The notes under the pieces were generated by a model that did no database searches, had not been told where the DNA came from, and worked only from the letters and a program-made list of their open reading frames with translations. A program made the translations under genes and the position numbers. Of a DNA stretch of 64,000 nucleotides, positions 61,826-64,000 are shown piece after piece. Position 1 is the stretch's first letter. Each line of letters begins with the position of its first letter. Origin of the DNA: Bacteroidota bacterium (GTDB lineage Bacteria; Bacteroidota; Bacteroidia; Chitinophagales; Chitinophagaceae); assembly GCA_947457075.1 (NCBI GenBank), contig CANGUG010000006.1, positions 84,258 through 148,257 on the forward strand, written 5' to 3'.

Positions 61826-63847
61826 ATGGTAAATTTGAATCCTCAACGCAAATTGATGAAATATCAGCCAGGCAATTTAGACAATCAACAACTTATTGGG
61901 TTATATCATTCTTTGTTGTATCCTAGAATGATAGAAGAAAAAATGTTGATTTTGTTGCGTCAGGGAAAAATTAGCAAATGGTTTAGTGGTATTGGTCAGG
62001 AAGCAATTGCTGTAGGTGCTACACTAGCCATGGACAAAGAGGAATGGATCATGCCATTGCATAGAAATTTAGGCGTATTTACTTCCAGGGATATGCCATT
62101 GACCGAATTGTTTAAACAATGGCAGGGGGATATTACAGGATATAGTAAAGCAAGAGAGCGTAGTTTTCATTTTGGTACAAAAGCGCATCATATATGCGGT
62201 ATGATTTCCCATTTGGGTCCACAACTTGCTATTGCAGATGGCGTTGCACTGGCCTATCAGCAAAGGGGGCAACAAAAATGTGCATTGGCATTTACTGGGG
62301 ACGGAGGAACTAGTGAAGGCGATTTTCATGAAGCATTAAATGTGGCGGCAGTTTGGAATTTACCTATGATCATCATTATCGAAAATAATGGCTATGGCCT
62401 AAGTACCCCCACCAATGAACAATATAAGTGCGCGCACTTGGTGGATAAGGCAATTGGTTATGGCATGGAGGGAAAACGAATTGATGGAAATAATATTTTA
62501 GAAGTTTACCATACCATCAAAGAAGCAAGAGATTTTTGTATTCAACATCAACAACCTTATCTTATTGAATGTGATACTTTTAGAATGAGGGGACATGAGG
62601 AAGCAAGTGGCATTAAATATGTGCCTACTGAACTTTTAGATTTATGGGCTGAGCGAGATCCCATAAAAAACTATGAAGAATACCTAGCAACTGCAGGAAT
62701 TCTTTCCATGGAGGAAATTGTTCAAGTGAAGTTGTCCCTGAAAGAAAAAATAGAATTGGAATTAAGTCAAGTGATGGATACGACTCCTTTTCAACCTTCA
62801 ATAGCAATAGAATTAGCCGATGTGTATGCGCCGGTTGTCAATAATGATATTCCATTGTTTGAGAATTTGGATCATCCAGTGGTGGAGCAAAAACGTTTTA
62901 TTGAATCCATTAGCGACGCTTTGCGTTCATCAATGCAACGTTATCCTGAAATGATCATTATGGGACAGGATATTGCTGAATATGGAGGTGCATTTAAAAT
63001 AACCGAAGGCTTTGTCAATGAATTTGGCAAACAACGTATTCGCAATACTCCTATTTGTGAAAGTGCGATTGTGGGCGCTGCATTGGGGTTAAGTTTAGAA
63101 GGAATTAAATCGGTCATGGAAATGCAGTTTGCCGATTTTGTATCTGTTGGCTTTAATCAAATTGTCAATAATTTAGCCAAGATACATTATAGATGGGGGC
63201 AAAATGCCGATGTAGTGGTGAGAATGCCAACTGGCGCTGGTGTTGGTGCTGGTCCTTTTCATTCCCAATCCAATGAAGCTTGGTTTACCCATGTGCCAGG
63301 ACTTAAAGTGGTTTATCCATCGAATCCTGCGGATGCGAAGGGGTTGATGATTGCTGCATTGGCTGATCCTAATCCTGTTTTATATTTTGAACATAAGGCA
63401 ATGTACCGAAGTATTGAGGGGGAAGTACCCAATGAATATTATCAAGTGCCAATAGGCAAATCGCATTTTGTTAGTAAAGGTACTGAAGCTACTATAATTA
63501 CTTATGGAATGGGGGTGCATTGGGCCAAAAAATACCAAGCCGAAAATCCATCCGTTGATTTAACTATTTTGGATTTAAGAAGCCTAGCGCCATTAGATTA
63601 TGAAGCCATTGCCGAAGCCGTAGCAACAACGGGTAAGGTTTTAATTTTACATGAAGACAATTTAACAGGAGGTATTGGAGGTGAATTAAGTGCATGGATT
63701 GCAGAGCATTGTTTCACTCAATTAGATGCACCCATATTACGCTGCGCTTCCTTAGATACGCCCATACCATTTAATATCGTTTTAGAAAAACAATATTTAG
63801 CCAATAGCAGGTTAGCCGAAACCATGCAGAAGCTATTAGCTTTCTAG
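61826..63847 (+). CDS. Thiamine-dependent 2-oxoacid dehydrogenase E1, alpha and beta fused (673 aa)
   Basis: E1 component of a 2-oxoacid dehydrogenase complex with alpha and beta chains in one polypeptide. The alpha half (about 1-325) has the TPP site GDGGTSEGDFHEALNVAAVWNLP...NN and the RMRGHEEAS loop; the beta half (about 345-673) has QDIAEYGGAFKITEGF, ESAIVGAALGLSLEG, MPTGAGVGAGPFHSQ and LDLRSLAPLDYEAI. It fits the branched-chain (2-oxoisovalerate) or pyruvate E1 of Bacteroidota; the substrate is not decided by sequence here. E2 and E3 are not in the window. ATG at 61826; an ATG at 61856 is also possible. A -7-like CAGCTTTG precedes. Confidence 0.9.
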   Translation: MVNLNPQRKLMKYQPGNLDNQQLIGLYHSLLYPRMIEEKMLILLRQGKISKWFSGIGQEAIAVGATLAMDKEEWIMPLHRNLGVFTSRDMPLTELFKQWQGDITGYSKARERSFHFGTKAHHICGMISHLGPQLAIADGVALAYQQRGQQKCALAFTGDGGTSEGDFHEALNVAAVWNLPMIIIIENNGYGLSTPTNEQYKCAHLVDKAIGYGMEGKRIDGNNILEVYHTIKEARDFCIQHQQPYLIECDTFRMRGHEEASGIKYVPTELLDLWAERDPIKNYEEYLATAGILSMEEIVQVKLSLKEKIELELSQVMDTTPFQPSIAIELADVYAPVVNNDIPLFENLDHPVVEQKRFIESISDALRSSMQRYPEMIIMGQDIAEYGGAFKITEGFVNEFGKQRIRNTPICESAIVGAALGLSLEGIKSVMEMQFADFVSVGFNQIVNNLAKIHYRWGQNADVVVRMPTGAGVGAGPFHSQSNEAWFTHVPGLKVVYPSNPADAKGLMIAALADPNPVLYFEHKAMYRSIEGEVPNEYYQVPIGKSHFVSKGTEATIITYGMGVHWAKKYQAENPSVDLTILDLRSLAPLDYEAIAEAVATTGKVLILHEDNLTGGIGGELSAWIAEHCFTQLDAPILRCASLDTPIPFNIVLEKQYLANSRLAETMQKLLAF

Positions 63848-63861
63848 CAGTAGAAAATTAA

Positions 63862-63891
63862 ATGCCCTCTTAAATTTTATTATTGCGAATA
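63862..63891. repeat. 30-bp direct repeat, copy 1
   Basis: The 30 bp from 63862 (beginning ATGCCCTCTTAAATTTTATT) are repeated exactly at 63971-64000. The 5 bp before are also A-rich and similar. See the second copy. Confidence 0.85.
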
Positions 63892-63921
63892 AGTAAACAA
63901 GCCTACCCGTTTATGGGGAGA

Positions 63922-63937
63922 AGACGCGACTGCGTCT
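63922..63937. other. Small hairpin between the direct repeats
   Basis: AGACGC (63922-63927) and GCGTCT (63932-63937) form a 6-bp stem with loop GACT. No T-run follows, so it is not a clear terminator. Confidence 0.4.
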
Positions 63938-63970
63938 GATGAATGGGGAAATACTTAAAGGAAAAATTAT

Positions 63971-64000
63971 ATGCCCTCTTAAATTTTATTATTGCGAATA
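63971..64000. repeat. 30-bp direct repeat, copy 2 (cut by window edge)
   Basis: Identical to 63862-63891 over its 30 visible bases; the period is 109 bp. It touches the last base, so the repeat may be longer or continue. Between the copies are 79 bp with a hairpin and no gene. Confidence 0.8.

Noticed and set aside
63862..64000. CRISPR array at the window end
   Set aside because: Only two copies with a 79-bp gap, longer than normal spacers, and no cas gene.

Overview
The window looks like a chromosomal stretch of a Bacteroidota bacterium, most likely Chitinophagales/Chitinophagaceae. The evidence is an AT-rich sequence, many promoters of the Bacteroidota type (TAnnTTTG -7 box), almost no Shine-Dalgarno sequences before genes, the long 669-residue form of IspG, a type IX secretion sorting domain, a PorZ-like protein, a GldA-like ATPase, TlpA/DUF4369 lipoproteins and a DUF5606 gene. 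No tRNA, rRNA, CRISPR array, transposase, integrase or phage module was seen. The content is mostly core genome.

Layout. 0-2.3 kb: a pair of M16 peptidase subunits (the first cut by the window edge) and a small YvlD-like membrane protein. 2.4-5 kb: PadR regulator and a two-PspC-domain envelope protein behind a promoter that carries a perfect 10-bp inverted repeat. 5-11.2 kb: gcvT, ssb, comB and a large SWIM/SNF2 helicase. 11.2-16.4 kb: YHS lipoprotein, Mip-like FKBP, a lipoprotein with a degenerate class D beta-lactamase fold, ispG and an LpxL-like acyltransferase. 16.5-20.4 kb: ArsR plus a tandem rhodanese (both without cysteine), tsaB, ridA, a mutarotase and an exported protein. 20.4-26.2 kb (minus strand): DUF5606 gene, a tandem-repeat array, a NagZ/beta-lactamase-type fusion and porZ. 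26.3-32 kb: a DegT aminotransferase, rpoN, a PAP2-like membrane protein and an MMPL/RND transporter. 32-38.8 kb (minus): TlpA lipoprotein, gatB, a TonB-plug-like/PDZ protein and alaS. 39-41 kb: M23 peptidase, NTF2-like protein and AlkA-like glycosylase. 41.1-47.8 kb (minus): the rod-shape operon mreB-mreC-mreD-mrdA-rodA followed by an MBL hydrolase. 47.9-55.7 kb: purD, POT transporter, acs, MHS-type MFS transporter with a small membrane partner, GldA-like ATPase. 55.7-64 kb: eno, ftsB/divIC-like gene, nth, an orphan 2-oxoacid oxidoreductase alpha chain, CE4 deacetylase, Bax-inhibitor-1 protein, a fused E1 alpha/beta dehydrogenase, and a direct repeat running off the window edge.

How the genes fit together. 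Much of the window serves the envelope: peptidoglycan elongation and turnover (Mre/PBP2/RodA, M23, NagZ-type fusion), lipid A acylation, isoprenoid precursor supply, type IX secretion and stress sensing (PadR/PspC). A second group is central metabolism: eno, acs, E1, 2-oxoacid oxidoreductase, gcvT and purD.

Most unusual observations: the lipoprotein with a class D beta-lactamase fold that has lost its serine and lysine; the M16 pair in which the two halves of the active site appear split between subunits; the ArsR/rhodanese pair without any cysteine; the 29/58-bp tandem array grown from the 3' end of the DUF5606 gene; the PadR palindrome; a TonB-plug-like domain fused to two PDZ domains; and several promoters placed 3-5 nt before the start codon, which predict leaderless mRNAs. 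I did not find a clearly novel defence or mobile system.
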